From: an uncultured Clostridia bacterium
GTDB lineage: Bacteria; Bacillota; Clostridia; Oscillospirales; Ruminococcaceae
Assembly: GCA_947175655.1 (NCBI GenBank)
Contig: CAMWNQ010000021.1
Coordinates: 1 to 15,015 of the forward strand
Length of the DNA stretch: 15,015 nt
Direction: 5' to 3'
This document shows, piece by piece, positions 1-7,730 of the stretch (its first letter is position 1; each line of letters begins with the position of its first letter). A model generated the notes under the pieces. That model was not told the origin of the DNA, searched no databases, and saw only the letters and a program-made list of their open reading frames with translations. A program made the position numbers and the translations under genes.

Positions 1-156
1 TTCATAAGTTAATACGACTACAGATATAATTTTACTTCAAATTTTTTTGAAAATATTTTATATAATAAAAATCACTTATAATATTGACAAAATAATTCTA
101 TTGGTTTATAATTCTCTTTGTGTGTTATATTATTATATATTTAATGGAGATGAAGA
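1..156. other. Left-edge intergenic region
   Basis: This very AT-rich stretch has stops in all plus frames near the edge and holds the trkA promoter. TTCAAA (36-41) and TTTGAA (44-49) form a small palindrome of unknown role. Any gene further left cannot be judged. Confidence 0.4.
84..112 (+). promoter_or_regulatory. Consensus sigma-A promoter of trkAH
   Basis: TTGACA (84-89) and TATAAT (107-112) are separated by exactly 17 bp, a perfect match to the housekeeping consensus. Transcription should start near 119, giving a leader of about 38 nt. A ribosome binding site GGAGA (146-150) lies just before the trkA start. No regulatory structure is visible in this short leader, so high basal transcription is inferred. 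Confidence 0.85.
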
Positions 157-1524
157 ATGAAAATTGTAATAGTAGGCTGTGGAAAAGTCGGAAGTTCTCT
201 TGCTGAAAATTTAAGCTGTGATAAACAATATGATGTAACTATAATAGATTTAAGGGAAAGTATTACCAGAAGTCTTGAAAATTATTATGATGTTATTGCT
301 ATAACAGGAAACTGTCTTTCAGTTGATGTTCTTGATGAAGCAAATATGAGTGATACGACTATTTTTATTGCTACGACTGATTCAGATGAAGTAAATATAT
401 TATCCTGTCTTATTGCAAGAAAAAAGGGTGCAAAGCATTGTGTATCACGAGTTAGAAGTACCGACTATTCAAAACAGCTTGTATTTATGCGTGAAGATTT
501 GGGAATAAGTATGATGGTAAATCCTGACCTTACCGCTGCAAGTGACATTTCAAGGATACTTCGTTATCCCAGAGCAATAAAGATAGAATCTTTCTCCAGA
601 GGCAGGGTTGACCTTATAGAACTCAGAATAACTGAAGATAATATATTGGCAAACCGTACTCTTATAGAATTATCTAAAAAACTTAAAATAGATATATTAA
701 TATGTGCAGTCCAGAGGGGTGATGATGTATTCATACCAAACGGTAATACTATGATTCTCCCTGATGACAGAATTCATCTTACGGCATCTCATACTGAAAT
801 AGTCAAGTTTTTCAGGGCAATAAGTGATGTATACAGAAGCAAAAGTATAAAATCCGTACTTATAATAGGTGGTGGACGTGTTGCATACCATCTTGCACTT
901 CAGCTTGTCAGACAAGGAACAAACAGAATCAAGATTATTGAAGTAAATGAAGAACGATGCAAAGTATTGAGTGAAAAACTCAAAAAAGTTGAAATATCCT
1001 GCGGTGACGGTACAGACCAACGCATTCTTGAAGAAGAGGGAATTGATTCTTTTGATGCTTTTCTTGCTCTTACTGGAATTGATGAAGAAAATATTATATT
1101 ATCTCTTTATGCAAAGAAAAGAGGCATAAAAAAAGTAATAACAAAGATAAACCGATTAAGTCTTCTGGATATTGCTGAAAGTTTCGGACTTGAAAGTATT
1201 GTATCACCTAAAGCTATTACAGTAAATACTATACTTCAATATGTTCGTGCCAGAAAGAATTCCAACGGCAGTGGAATTATTACTCTTTACAGACTTTTAA
1301 GTGAACGTCTTGAAGCTCTTGAATTTGTAATCAAAAAAAATGAATCTTATGTCGGAGTGCCTCTTAAAGATTTGAAATTTCGCAATAATATAATTATTGC
1401 AAGTATACTCAGGGGCAATCAGCATATAGTTCCCAAGGGTGATGACTTTCTTATGATAAATGACAGTGTGGTTGTTATTACTGCACATAAGGGAATGAAT
1501 GATATAAATGAAATTTTCGGATAG
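157..1524 (+). CDS. trkA: TrkA, NAD-binding regulatory subunit of the Trk potassium uptake system
   Basis: This is a cytoplasmic peripheral protein that binds NAD(H) and gates the TrkH potassium channel. At 455 aa it matches the long TrkA form with two tandem RCK units (about 458 aa in E. coli). The first Rossmann fold shows GCGKVG at residues 7-12 with the ribose-binding Asp31 at the end of the second strand. An RCK_C (TrkA_C) segment follows at about 140-220. The second Rossmann fold shows GGGRVA at 238-243 with acidic E262, and a second RCK_C runs from about 375 to the end. The ATG follows GGAGA by 6 nt. Its last 17 bp overlap the start of trkH in another frame, so the two subunits are made from one transcript and probably coupled in translation. 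The family call is firm; the ligand preference cannot be read from the sequence. Confidence 0.95.
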   Translation: MKIVIVGCGKVGSSLAENLSCDKQYDVTIIDLRESITRSLENYYDVIAITGNCLSVDVLDEANMSDTTIFIATTDSDEVNILSCLIARKKGAKHCVSRVRSTDYSKQLVFMREDLGISMMVNPDLTAASDISRILRYPRAIKIESFSRGRVDLIELRITEDNILANRTLIELSKKLKIDILICAVQRGDDVFIPNGNTMILPDDRIHLTASHTEIVKFFRAISDVYRSKSIKSVLIIGGGRVAYHLALQLVRQGTNRIKIIEVNEERCKVLSEKLKKVEISCGDGTDQRILEEEGIDSFDAFLALTGIDEENIILSLYAKKRGIKKVITKINRLSLLDIAESFGLESIVSPKAITVNTILQYVRARKNSNGSGIITLYRLLSERLEALEFVIKKNESYVGVPLKDLKFRNNIIIASILRGNQHIVPKGDDFLMINDSVVVITAHKGMNDINEIFG

Positions 1525-2977
1525 AATTAAATACCTGAATATGAATTTCAGAATGATTTTTTTTATAATAGGACAGATAATGAAAATAGAAGGTTTTGCT
1601 ATGATTTGTCCTATGATTGTAGGCTTTATTTATGGTGAATATGATGTGATATATTCTTTTGGAGTGCCAATAGTAATACTTTTGCTTATGGGATTTATTC
1701 TTACTTTCAAAAGACCTAAAAATAATTCCATATATGCAAAAGAAGGATTTGTAAGTGTTGCACTTGCGTGGATTGTAATGTCGGCAATAGGAGGACTTCC
1801 TTTTCTCATATCGGGAGATATACCGTCTGTGGCGGACTGCTTTTTTGAAACTGTTTCAGGATTTACAACTACTGGTGCTACTATACTTACAGATATTGAT
1901 GGTATGTCAAAATCCTGTCATTTCTGGAGGGCTTTGACTCACTGGATTGGTGGTATGGGTATACTTGTATTTGCACTTGCCATACTTTCAAATAATGATA
2001 CAAGAACAATGCATATTATGCGTGCTGAATGTGCAGGGCCTAAAGTGGGAAGAATAGTTTCAAAGTCAAAATCAACTGCAAGAATATTATATTTGATTTA
2101 TATAATACTCACTTTTATTGAAATTATATTGTTGATGCTTGGCGGTATGCCTCTTTTTGACAGTATTATAAATTCATTTTCTACGGCTGGTACAGGAGGA
2201 TTTTCAATACACGGAACAAGTATTGCGTATTATAACAGCAGTTATATAGAAATTGTTATAAGCATATTTATGATATTGTTCGGAATCAATTTCAGCCTGT
2301 ATTATCTTATTATTACAAAAAAAGTATTGCAAGTACTGAAAGATGAAGAATTGAGGACTTATATTGCGATAATATTTGTTTCAACAATACTTATAGCTAT
2401 TAATATATATGATACTTGTCAGAATGCCGGAAAAGCTTTTATAGATGCATTATTTCAGGTCTCCGCAACAATTACTTCAACGGGATTTGCTACTGCTGAT
2501 TTTACTGAATGGCCAGTATTTTCACAGACTGTAATACTGATGCTTATGTTTGTAGGAGCTTGTGCAGGTTCTACAGGAGGCGGTCTTAAAGTAAGCAGAG
2601 TTATAATTTTATTCAAAACCGGACTTAAAGAAATAAAATATGTATTGAATCCCCGTTCTGTTCAGACTGTCAAGCTTAACGGAAAGGCTCTTGAAAATGA
2701 AATTGTAAGGGGAGTAAGTTCATACATTGTTATATTTTTTTTCATTTTTTTTGCATCGTGGCTTATGCTTTCGGCTGATAAATTTGATGTTGCAGAAACA
2801 TTTTCTGCCGTTACCGCCTGTATGAACAATATAGGTCCGGGGCTTGGAAGACTTGGCCCTTCAGGAAGTTTTTCAGGTTTTTCAGATGCTTCAAAGTACA
2901 TTTTGAGCTTTGATATGCTTATCGGAAGGCTTGAAATCTATCCTGTTCTTATGATTTTTTCATTATTTAAGAAGTAA
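1508..2977 (+). CDS. trkH: TrkH, potassium-translocating membrane subunit
   Basis: This integral membrane K+ channel/transporter of the SKT (Trk/Ktr/HKT) superfamily is 489 aa, normal for TrkH. The four pore-loop repeats are all readable, each with its selectivity-filter glycine: TTTGAT at 120-125 (G123), STAGTGG around G228, TSTGFA around G326, and NNIGPG around G443. The GSTGGGLK stretch at 354-361 and the ending RLEIYPVLMIFSLFKK are typical of the family. Hydrophobic helices alternate with these loops throughout. The ATG at 1508 lies inside the 3' end of trkA. A weak AAGGGA (1489-1494) sits 13 nt upstream, and the next in-frame ATG at 1541 has no binding site, so 1508 is preferred. It assembles with TrkA to import K+ and sits alone with it in a two-gene operon. 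Confidence 0.95.
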   Translation: MKFSDRIKYLNMNFRMIFFIIGQIMKIEGFAMICPMIVGFIYGEYDVIYSFGVPIVILLLMGFILTFKRPKNNSIYAKEGFVSVALAWIVMSAIGGLPFLISGDIPSVADCFFETVSGFTTTGATILTDIDGMSKSCHFWRALTHWIGGMGILVFALAILSNNDTRTMHIMRAECAGPKVGRIVSKSKSTARILYLIYIILTFIEIILLMLGGMPLFDSIINSFSTAGTGGFSIHGTSIAYYNSSYIEIVISIFMILFGINFSLYYLIITKKVLQVLKDEELRTYIAIIFVSTILIAINIYDTCQNAGKAFIDALFQVSATITSTGFATADFTEWPVFSQTVILMLMFVGACAGSTGGGLKVSRVIILFKTGLKEIKYVLNPRSVQTVKLNGKALENEIVRGVSSYIVIFFFIFFASWLMLSADKFDVAETFSAVTACMNNIGPGLGRLGPSGSFSGFSDASKYILSFDMLIGRLEIYPVLMIFSLFKK

Positions 2978-2989
2978 CTAGAAAAATAA

Positions 2990-3017
2990 TTCGGAATTTT
3001 TTAAAAAATTTCCCGAA
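2990..3017 (+). terminator. AT-rich hairpin between trkH and rpsL, possible terminator
   Basis: TTCGG (2990-2994) pairs with CCGAA (3013-3017). The arms continue with a T-run facing an A-run, so the stem is long but has two single-base bulges. It starts 12 bp after the trkH stop. There is no clear U-tract after the stem, so it is an atypical Rho-independent terminator. Its 3' end lies 5 bp before the rpsL -35 box. It probably separates the trkAH transcript from the str operon. Confidence 0.5.
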
Positions 3018-3022
3018 ACTAC

Positions 3023-3051
3023 TTGACAAATCATTATTTATAGTATAGAAT
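3023..3051 (+). promoter_or_regulatory. Promoter of the rpsL-rpsG-fusA operon
   Basis: TTGACA (3023-3028) and TAGAAT (3046-3051) have a 17-bp spacer. A/T tracts lie directly upstream within the hairpin at 2990-3017 and could serve as an UP element. The expected start of transcription is about 3057-3059, at the base of the leader hairpin. Strong expression fits the ribosomal genes downstream. Confidence 0.8.
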
Positions 3052-3053
3052 AG

Positions 3054-3085
3054 TTAAGTGTACTGGATTTTTTTAGTACGCTTAA
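3054..3085 (+). promoter_or_regulatory. Hairpin at the 5' end of the rpsL transcript
   Basis: The 11-nt arms TTAAGTGTACT (3054-3064) and AGTACGCTTAA (3075-3085) pair with one G-U wobble around a U-rich 10-nt loop. The predicted transcript begins inside the left arm, so the mRNA would carry a stem almost flush with its 5' end. This could protect the message from 5'-dependent decay or act as a leader control element. It ends 9 nt before the AAGGAGG at 3095-3101 and does not bury it. Confidence 0.55.
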
Positions 3086-3108
3086 ATTTTAAAGAAGGAG
3101 GATGAATA

Positions 3109-3528
3109 ATGCCTACATTTAACCAGTTGGTACGTAAAGGAAGAAAGGTTCAGGAGGACAAGTCTACAGCTCCAGCTCTCCAGAAGGGTTACAATGCTAA
3201 GAAGAAAGTTCAGACTGACCACAGCTCACCTCAGAAAAGAGGCGTTTGCACTGCTGTAAGAACTGCTACTCCTAAGAAGCCAAACTCAGCTATGAGAAAG
3301 ATTGCCAGAGTTAAGCTTACTAATGGATACGAAGTTACTTCATATATTCCTGGTATAGGTCACAACCTTCAGGAACACAGCGTTGTTCTCATCAGAGGCG
3401 GACGTGTTAAGGATCTCCCTGGTGTGCGTTACCACATCATCAGAGGTACTCTTGATGCTCAGGGCGTTGCTAACAGACTTCAGGCTCGTTCTAAATACGG
3501 TGCAAAGAGACCTAAGGCAGGAAAGTAA
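3109..3528 (+). CDS. rpsL: 30S ribosomal protein S12
   Basis: S12 is a decoding-centre protein of the small ribosomal subunit. The 139-aa product begins MPTFNQLVRKGRK, carries the TPKKPNSAMRK segment (residues 54-64) and the conserved GGRVKDLPGVRYH loop (97-109), and ends ARSKYGAKRPKAGK. It has the roughly 13-residue internal insertion typical of Gram-positive S12 compared with E. coli. The lysines linked to streptomycin resistance (K56/K57 and K101 here) are in the wild-type state, so no resistance substitution is seen. D102 matches the Asp methylthiolated by RimO in other bacteria. The start is set by AAGGAGG (3095-3101), 7 nt upstream. Codon use is richer in GCT, CTC and CGT than trkAH, as expected for a highly expressed gene. 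It leads the str operon. Confidence 0.98.
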   Translation: MPTFNQLVRKGRKVQEDKSTAPALQKGYNAKKKVQTDHSSPQKRGVCTAVRTATPKKPNSAMRKIARVKLTNGYEVTSYIPGIGHNLQEHSVVLIRGGRVKDLPGVRYHIIRGTLDAQGVANRLQARSKYGAKRPKAGK

Positions 3529-3739
3529 TTTTAATTTCATTTTTTACTGCTGAATTTCATTTTTATAGGCTACAGCTACCACAGAATTATATGTGGAGAT
3601 TTATATATATTTAAATCCTCTGCATTCTGACGGGTTGGACAGGTGAAGTTTTACCGTTTTATTTTATATGAATACGGAAGTAATCTGTCCGGTACGAGTA
3701 CCTATGATTTCATCAATCTATGTGAAGGAGGGAAGCGAA
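3529..3739 (+). promoter_or_regulatory. Structured rpsL-rpsG intergenic region, candidate control element
   Basis: This 211-bp gap holds no credible gene and several inverted repeats. CCACA (3579-3583) pairs with TGTGG (3592-3596). GATTTA (3598-3603) pairs with TAAATC (3612-3617). GGACAG (3637-3642) pairs with CTGTCC (3685-3690), with CCGT (3654-3657) and ACGG (3674-3677) nested inside it. A small GGTA/TACC hairpin with a CGAG loop follows at 3691-3702. The motif AATTTCATTTTT occurs twice at a 20-bp period (3533 and 3553). In E. coli the S12-S7 gap is where S7 represses translation of its own operon. Whether this region does the same is inference. No promoter or terminator is convincing here. 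Confidence 0.45.
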
Positions 3740-4210
3740 ATGCCAAGAAGAGGTAATATCGCAAAGCGTGATGTATTGCAGGACCCTGTTTATAATTCAA
3801 AGCTCGTTACAAGACTTATCAACAATATAATGCTTGACGGCAAAAAGGGTGTTGCTCAGAAGATTGTTTACGGTGCTTTTGACATCGTAGCTGAAAAGAC
3901 AGGCAAAGATGCTCTTGAAGCTTTTGAAGAAGCTATGGAGAATATTATGCCTGTACTCGAAGTTAAAGCTCGCCGTTTAGGTGGTGCAACTTATCAGGTT
4001 CCTATGGAGGTTAGACCAGAAAGACGTCAGACTCTCGGTCTCAGATGGATTACTAAATACTCCAGAGAAAGAAACGAAAAAACTATGAAGGAAAGACTTG
4101 CCGGAGAAATCCTCGACGCACTTAATGGCACAGGCGGTGCTTGCAAAAAGCGTGATGATACTCACAAGATGGCAGAAGCAAACAAGGCGTTTGCTCACTA
4201 CCGCTGGTAG
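3740..4210 (+). CDS. rpsG: 30S ribosomal protein S7
   Basis: S7 is a primary 16S rRNA-binding protein that nucleates the 30S head and contacts E-site tRNA. The 156-aa product matches the family length. It starts MPRRGNIAKRD, has the S7 signature DPVYNSKLVTRLINNIML (residues 16-33), the basic VKARRLGGATYQVP segment and the ending AFAHYRW. The frame is open back to an ATG at 3668, but that would add 24 residues unlike any S7. AAGGAGG (3725-3731) sits 8 nt before the ATG at 3740, which fixes the start. It is followed 36 bp later by fusA in the same operon. A structured gap precedes it, see the entry for 3529-3739. Confidence 0.97.
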   Translation: MPRRGNIAKRDVLQDPVYNSKLVTRLINNIMLDGKKGVAQKIVYGAFDIVAEKTGKDALEAFEEAMENIMPVLEVKARRLGGATYQVPMEVRPERRQTLGLRWITKYSRERNEKTMKERLAGEILDALNGTGGACKKRDDTHKMAEANKAFAHYRW

Positions 4211-4246
4211 TCAAAGTCTTGTCTTCTGCTGTAAAGGAGGATTATT

Positions 4247-6331
4247 ATGGCAAGAGACTGTTCTCTTGAAAATACAAGAAATATTGGTATTATGGCTCAT
4301 ATCGATGCCGGTAAAACCACTACAACTGAGCGTATCCTTTTTTATACAGGTGTAAACCATAAAATCGGTGAAACTCACGACGGTTCCGCTACTATGGACT
4401 GGATGGCACAGGAACAGGAAAGAGGTATTACAATTACTTCTGCTGCTACTACTGCTTACTGGAAAAATCACAGACTTAACATCATTGATACTCCAGGACA
4501 CGTTGACTTTACTGTTGAAGTTGAACGTTCACTCCGTGTACTCGATGGCTCTGTAACAGTTTTCTGTGCTAAGGGCGGTGTTGAACCACAGTCAGAAACA
4601 GTCTGGAGACAGGCTGATACCTATAAAGTTCCTAGAATGGCTTATGTAAATAAGATGGACATTATGGGTGCTAACTTCTACCGTGTTGTAGAAATGATGA
4701 AGGACAGACTTAAATGTAATGCTGTTCCGATTCAGCTTCCAATCGGTGCGGAAGAAGACTTCAAAGGTATTATTGACCTTGTTGAAATGAAGGCTTATGT
4801 TTATTATGATGACCTCGGAAAGGATATCCGTGTTGAAGAAATTCCGGAAGATATGAAAGAAAAGGCTCAGGAATATCACGAGGCTATGGTTGAACACGTT
4901 GCTGAACAGGACGAAGCTCTTATGGAAAAATACTTTGAAGAAGGTACTCTTTCCATTGAAGAAATCAAGGACTGTATCAGAAAGGCTACTATTGCAAACC
5001 ATATGGTACCTGTTACTTGCGGTACTTCATATAAAAACAAGGGCGTTCAGAAACTTCTTGATGCAATTATTGATTATATGCCTTCACCACTCGATATCCC
5101 TGCTATCAAGGGTATAAATCCTGATACCGGTGAAGACACTGAAAGACCTGCATCAGATACTGAACCATTCTCAGCTCTCGCATTCAAAATCGCTACTGAC
5201 CCGTTCGTTGGTAAGCTCTGCTTTTTCAGAGTTTATTCAGGTAGCGTAAATCAGGGCGACAGCGTTCTCAATGCTACAAAGGACAACAGAGAGAGATTTG
5301 GACGTATAGTTCAGATGCACTCAAATCAGCGTAAGGAAATCACTACTGTTTATGCAGGAGACATCGCTGCTGCTGTTGGTCTTAAAAATACAACTACAGG
5401 TGATACTCTCTGTGATGAAAAGCACCCTGTAATTCTCGAATCTATGGAATTCCCAGAACCAGTTATCCAGCTCGCTATTGAGCCTAAGACTAAAGCTGGT
5501 CAGGAAAAAATGGGTATTGCTCTCGGCAAGCTTGCTGAAGAAGACCCAACTTTCAAGACATGGACAGATGAAGAAACAGGTCAGACTATTATCGCAGGTA
5601 TGGGTGAACTTCACCTCGACATTATCGTTGACCGTCTTCTCCGCGAATTCAAGGTAGAAGCTAACGTTGGTGCTCCTCAGGTTTCATATAAGGAAACTAT
5701 CAAGGGAAGTGCTGATGTTGACCATAAATATGCAAGACAGTCAGGCGGTAAAGGTCAGTACGGACATGTTAAAATCCGTCTTATTCCTAACGAATCAGGC
5801 AAGGGCTATGAATTCAGAAATCAGATTGTCGGCGGTGCTATTCCTAAGGAATACATTCCTGCTGTTGACAAGGGTATTCAGGGTGCTATGAAGTCCGGTA
5901 TACTTGCTGGTTATGAAGTTGTTGACTTTATTGTTGAACTTTATGACGGTTCATATCACGAAGTTGACTCTTCTGAAATGGCATTCCAGATTGCTGGTTC
6001 TATGGCTTTCAAGGAAGCTATGAGAAAGGCTAACCCTGTTCTTATGGAACCTATTATGAAAGTTTCCGTTATCGTTCCTGATGACTATACTGGTACTGTT
6101 ATCGGTGACCTCAGCTCACGTCGTGGTCAGATTCAGGGTCAGGAAACAAGACCTGGTGCTGTTCAGGTTGATGCTCTTGTTCCACTTTCAGAAATGTTCG
6201 GCTACACAAGCGACCTTCGTTCAAATACTCAGGGTCGTGGTCAGTATACTATGGAACCTCACAGCTATCTTGAAGTTCCTAAGAATATTGCTGAAAAGAT
6301 TATGAGCTCACGAAATAAGGGTAATGAATAA
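4247..6331 (+). CDS. fusA: Elongation factor G
   Basis: EF-G is the GTPase that drives ribosomal translocation and, with RRF, ribosome recycling. The 694-aa length is typical. G-domain motifs are all present: G1 AHIDAGKTT (17-25), G2 RGITI (59-63), G3 DTPGH (81-85), G4 NKMD (135-138), and a G5 region CGTSYKNKG (258-266) that differs slightly from the common CGSAFKNKG. Domain II follows from about 300. Domain III has the GMGELHLDI motif (451-459). Domain IV has RQSGGKGQYGHV (497-508) and the tip loop HEVDSSE near 571. Domain V runs to the C terminus. AAGGAGG (4234-4240) precedes the ATG by 6 nt. It is the last gene of the str operon here, because tuf has its own promoter. Confidence 0.98.
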   Translation: MARDCSLENTRNIGIMAHIDAGKTTTTERILFYTGVNHKIGETHDGSATMDWMAQEQERGITITSAATTAYWKNHRLNIIDTPGHVDFTVEVERSLRVLDGSVTVFCAKGGVEPQSETVWRQADTYKVPRMAYVNKMDIMGANFYRVVEMMKDRLKCNAVPIQLPIGAEEDFKGIIDLVEMKAYVYYDDLGKDIRVEEIPEDMKEKAQEYHEAMVEHVAEQDEALMEKYFEEGTLSIEEIKDCIRKATIANHMVPVTCGTSYKNKGVQKLLDAIIDYMPSPLDIPAIKGINPDTGEDTERPASDTEPFSALAFKIATDPFVGKLCFFRVYSGSVNQGDSVLNATKDNRERFGRIVQMHSNQRKEITTVYAGDIAAAVGLKNTTTGDTLCDEKHPVILESMEFPEPVIQLAIEPKTKAGQEKMGIALGKLAEEDPTFKTWTDEETGQTIIAGMGELHLDIIVDRLLREFKVEANVGAPQVSYKETIKGSADVDHKYARQSGGKGQYGHVKIRLIPNESGKGYEFRNQIVGGAIPKEYIPAVDKGIQGAMKSGILAGYEVVDFIVELYDGSYHEVDSSEMAFQIAGSMAFKEAMRKANPVLMEPIMKVSVIVPDDYTGTVIGDLSSRRGQIQGQETRPGAVQVDALVPLSEMFGYTSDLRSNTQGRGQYTMEPHSYLEVPKNIAEKIMSSRNKGNE

Positions 6332-6353
6332 TTTTTAATATTTATTATTCTAT

Positions 6354-6380
6354 GTCGTGCGAAAGCAAGTGAATTGAAAT
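6354..6380 (+). repeat. CRISPR-repeat-like 27-bp element, copy A (fusA 3' UTR)
   Basis: This element starts GTCGTGC, has a GAAA loop closed by TGC/GCA, and ends TGAATTGAAAT. It agrees with the copy at 9198-9224 at 21 of 27 positions by eye. TTTATTATT just upstream and AATAATAAA from 6378 could form an outer stem. The overall shape (GT, short palindrome, TGGATTGAAAT-like tail) is that of a type I-C CRISPR repeat with a shortened stem. It lies alone between the fusA stop and its terminator hairpin. Function unknown. Confidence 0.5.
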
Positions 6381-6392
6381 AATAAAAATAAG

Positions 6393-6433
6393 AGTGTTTC
6401 GAGAGATTTTTAAAAAAATTTCTCTGAAACACT
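6393..6433 (+). terminator. Long inverted repeat between fusA and tuf, probable terminator
   Basis: AGTGTTTC (6393-6400) pairs with GAAACACT (6426-6433). After an unpaired G, AGAGA (6402-6406) pairs with TCTCT (6421-6425), and a T-run faces an A-run towards the tip. The stem is strong but lacks a following U-tract, because the tuf -35 box begins on its last base. It likely ends the str transcript or weakens read-through into tuf. Confidence 0.6.
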
Positions 6434-6461
6434 TGCATTTATAAAATAATTCTGGTATAAT
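6433..6461 (+). promoter_or_regulatory. Promoter of tuf
   Basis: TTGCAT (6433-6438), a 17-bp spacer and TATAAT (6456-6461) form a strong site. TG at 6453-6454 makes it an extended -10. The upstream stem supplies A/T tracts. Transcription would start near 6468, giving a leader of about 40 nt. tuf can therefore be expressed separately from fusA. Confidence 0.8.
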
Positions 6462-6485
6462 ATACCTATCAGAATTTATAATGCT

Positions 6486-6504
6486 AAAATTAAGGAGGAA
6501 TTTT
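6486..6504 (+). promoter_or_regulatory. tuf ribosome binding site framed by an inverted repeat
   Basis: AAGGAGG (6492-6498) is flanked exactly by AAAATT (6486-6491) and AATTTT (6499-6504), so it would sit in the 7-nt loop of a 6-bp A-U stem. The spacing to the ATG at 6508 is 9 nt, which selects that start over the upstream ATG at 6481. The stem is weak and may not form during active translation. Confidence 0.5.
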
Positions 6505-6507
6505 CCA

Positions 6508-7707
6508 ATGGCAAAGGCTAAATTTGAAAGAACTAAACCACATGTAAACATTGGTACTATCGGACACGTTGACCACGGTAAGACAACTCTTACTGCTGCT
6601 ATCACAAAGACTCTCGCTATGAAGGGTCAGGCTCAGTATGAAGCTTATGATATGATTGACAAGGCTCCTGAAGAAAGAGAACGTGGTATCACAATCAATA
6701 CTGCTCACGTTGAATACGAAACAGATAATCGTCACTATGCTCACGTTGACTGCCCAGGTCACGCTGACTACGTTAAGAATATGATTACTGGTGCTGCTCA
6801 GATGGACGGTGCTATCCTCGTTTGTGCTGCTTCTGATGGTCCTATGGCTCAGACAAGAGAACACATTCTTCTTGCTCGTCAGGTTGGCGTTCCAGCTATC
6901 GTTGTATTTATGAACAAGGCTGACCAGGTTGATGACCCAGAACTTCTCGAACTCGTTGAAATGGATATCAGAGACCTTCTCTCATCATATGACTTCCCTG
7001 GCGACGATACACCTATCATCATCGGTTCAGCTCTTGCAGCTCTTAACGCTCCTGATGATATCAACGACCCAGCTTACAAGCCAATTCTTGACCTTATGGC
7101 TGCTGTTGATGAATATATCCCAAGCCCAGAACGTGATGACGCTAAGCCATTCCTTATGCCTATCGAAGACACTATGACTATTTCTGGTCGTGGTACTGTT
7201 GTTACAGGTAGAGTTGAAAGAGGAAAGCTCAACGTTAACGAACAGGTTGAAATCGTTGGTCTTTCAGACGAAAAGCAGACAACTGTTGTTACAGGTCTTG
7301 AAATGTTCCGTAAGTCACTTGACTTCGCAGAAGCTGGTGATAACGTAGGTGCTCTTCTCCGTGGTATCACAAGAGATCAGGTTGAAAGAGGACAGGTTCT
7401 CTGTAAACCAGGTTCAATTCACCCACATACAAAGTTCTCAGGACAGGTTTACGTTCTTAAGAAGGAAGAAGGCGGTCGTCATACTCCATTCTTCAACAAC
7501 TACAGACCACAGTTCTACTTCAGAACAACTGACGTTACTGGTGTAGTTTCACTTCCAGCTGATAAGGAAATGTGTATGCCTGGTGATAACGTAGCTATGA
7601 ATGTTGAACTTATCACTCCTATCGCTATCGAAGAAGGTCTTCGTTTTGCTATCCGTGAAGGTGGTAGAACAGTAGGTTCAGGCGTTGTTACAGCTATTAA
7701 TGAATAA
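6508..7707 (+). CDS. tuf: Elongation factor Tu
   Basis: EF-Tu delivers aminoacyl-tRNA to the ribosomal A site as a ternary complex with GTP. The 399-aa product begins MAKAKFERTKPHVNIGTIGH. G motifs are intact: GHVDHGKT (19-26), RGITIN (59-64), DCPGH (81-85), NKAD (136-139) and GSALAAL (173-179). Domain II starts near residue 210 and domain III contains the HTKFSGQVYVL segment and the C-terminal GRTVGSGVVTAINE. The frame is open upstream to an ATG at 6481, but nine extra residues would be unlike the family and the binding site at 6492-6498 points to 6508. It has its own promoter and a strong terminator, so it is a single-gene unit. Codon use is strongly biased, as expected of one of the most abundant proteins. 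Confidence 0.98.
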   Translation: MAKAKFERTKPHVNIGTIGHVDHGKTTLTAAITKTLAMKGQAQYEAYDMIDKAPEERERGITINTAHVEYETDNRHYAHVDCPGHADYVKNMITGAAQMDGAILVCAASDGPMAQTREHILLARQVGVPAIVVFMNKADQVDDPELLELVEMDIRDLLSSYDFPGDDTPIIIGSALAALNAPDDINDPAYKPILDLMAAVDEYIPSPERDDAKPFLMPIEDTMTISGRGTVVTGRVERGKLNVNEQVEIVGLSDEKQTTVVTGLEMFRKSLDFAEAGDNVGALLRGITRDQVERGQVLCKPGSIHPHTKFSGQVYVLKKEEGGRHTPFFNNYRPQFYFRTTDVTGVVSLPADKEMCMPGDNVAMNVELITPIAIEEGLRFAIREGGRTVGSGVVTAINE

Positions 7708-7730
7708 TTAAAACCTATAAAGTTTTACTG

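Noticed and set aside
36..49. TTCAAA/TTTGAA palindrome as a terminator of an upstream gene
   Set aside because: The stem is short and purely A-T rich, and no upstream gene end is visible to justify it.
3668..3739. A 24-residue N-terminal extension of ribosomal protein S7
   Set aside because: The family start MPRRGN follows a strong AAGGAGG at 3725-3731, and the extension falls in the structured intergenic region.
6481..6507. A nine-residue extension of EF-Tu
   Set aside because: It has no ribosome binding site of its own and would contain the AAGGAGG that serves the canonical start at 6508.
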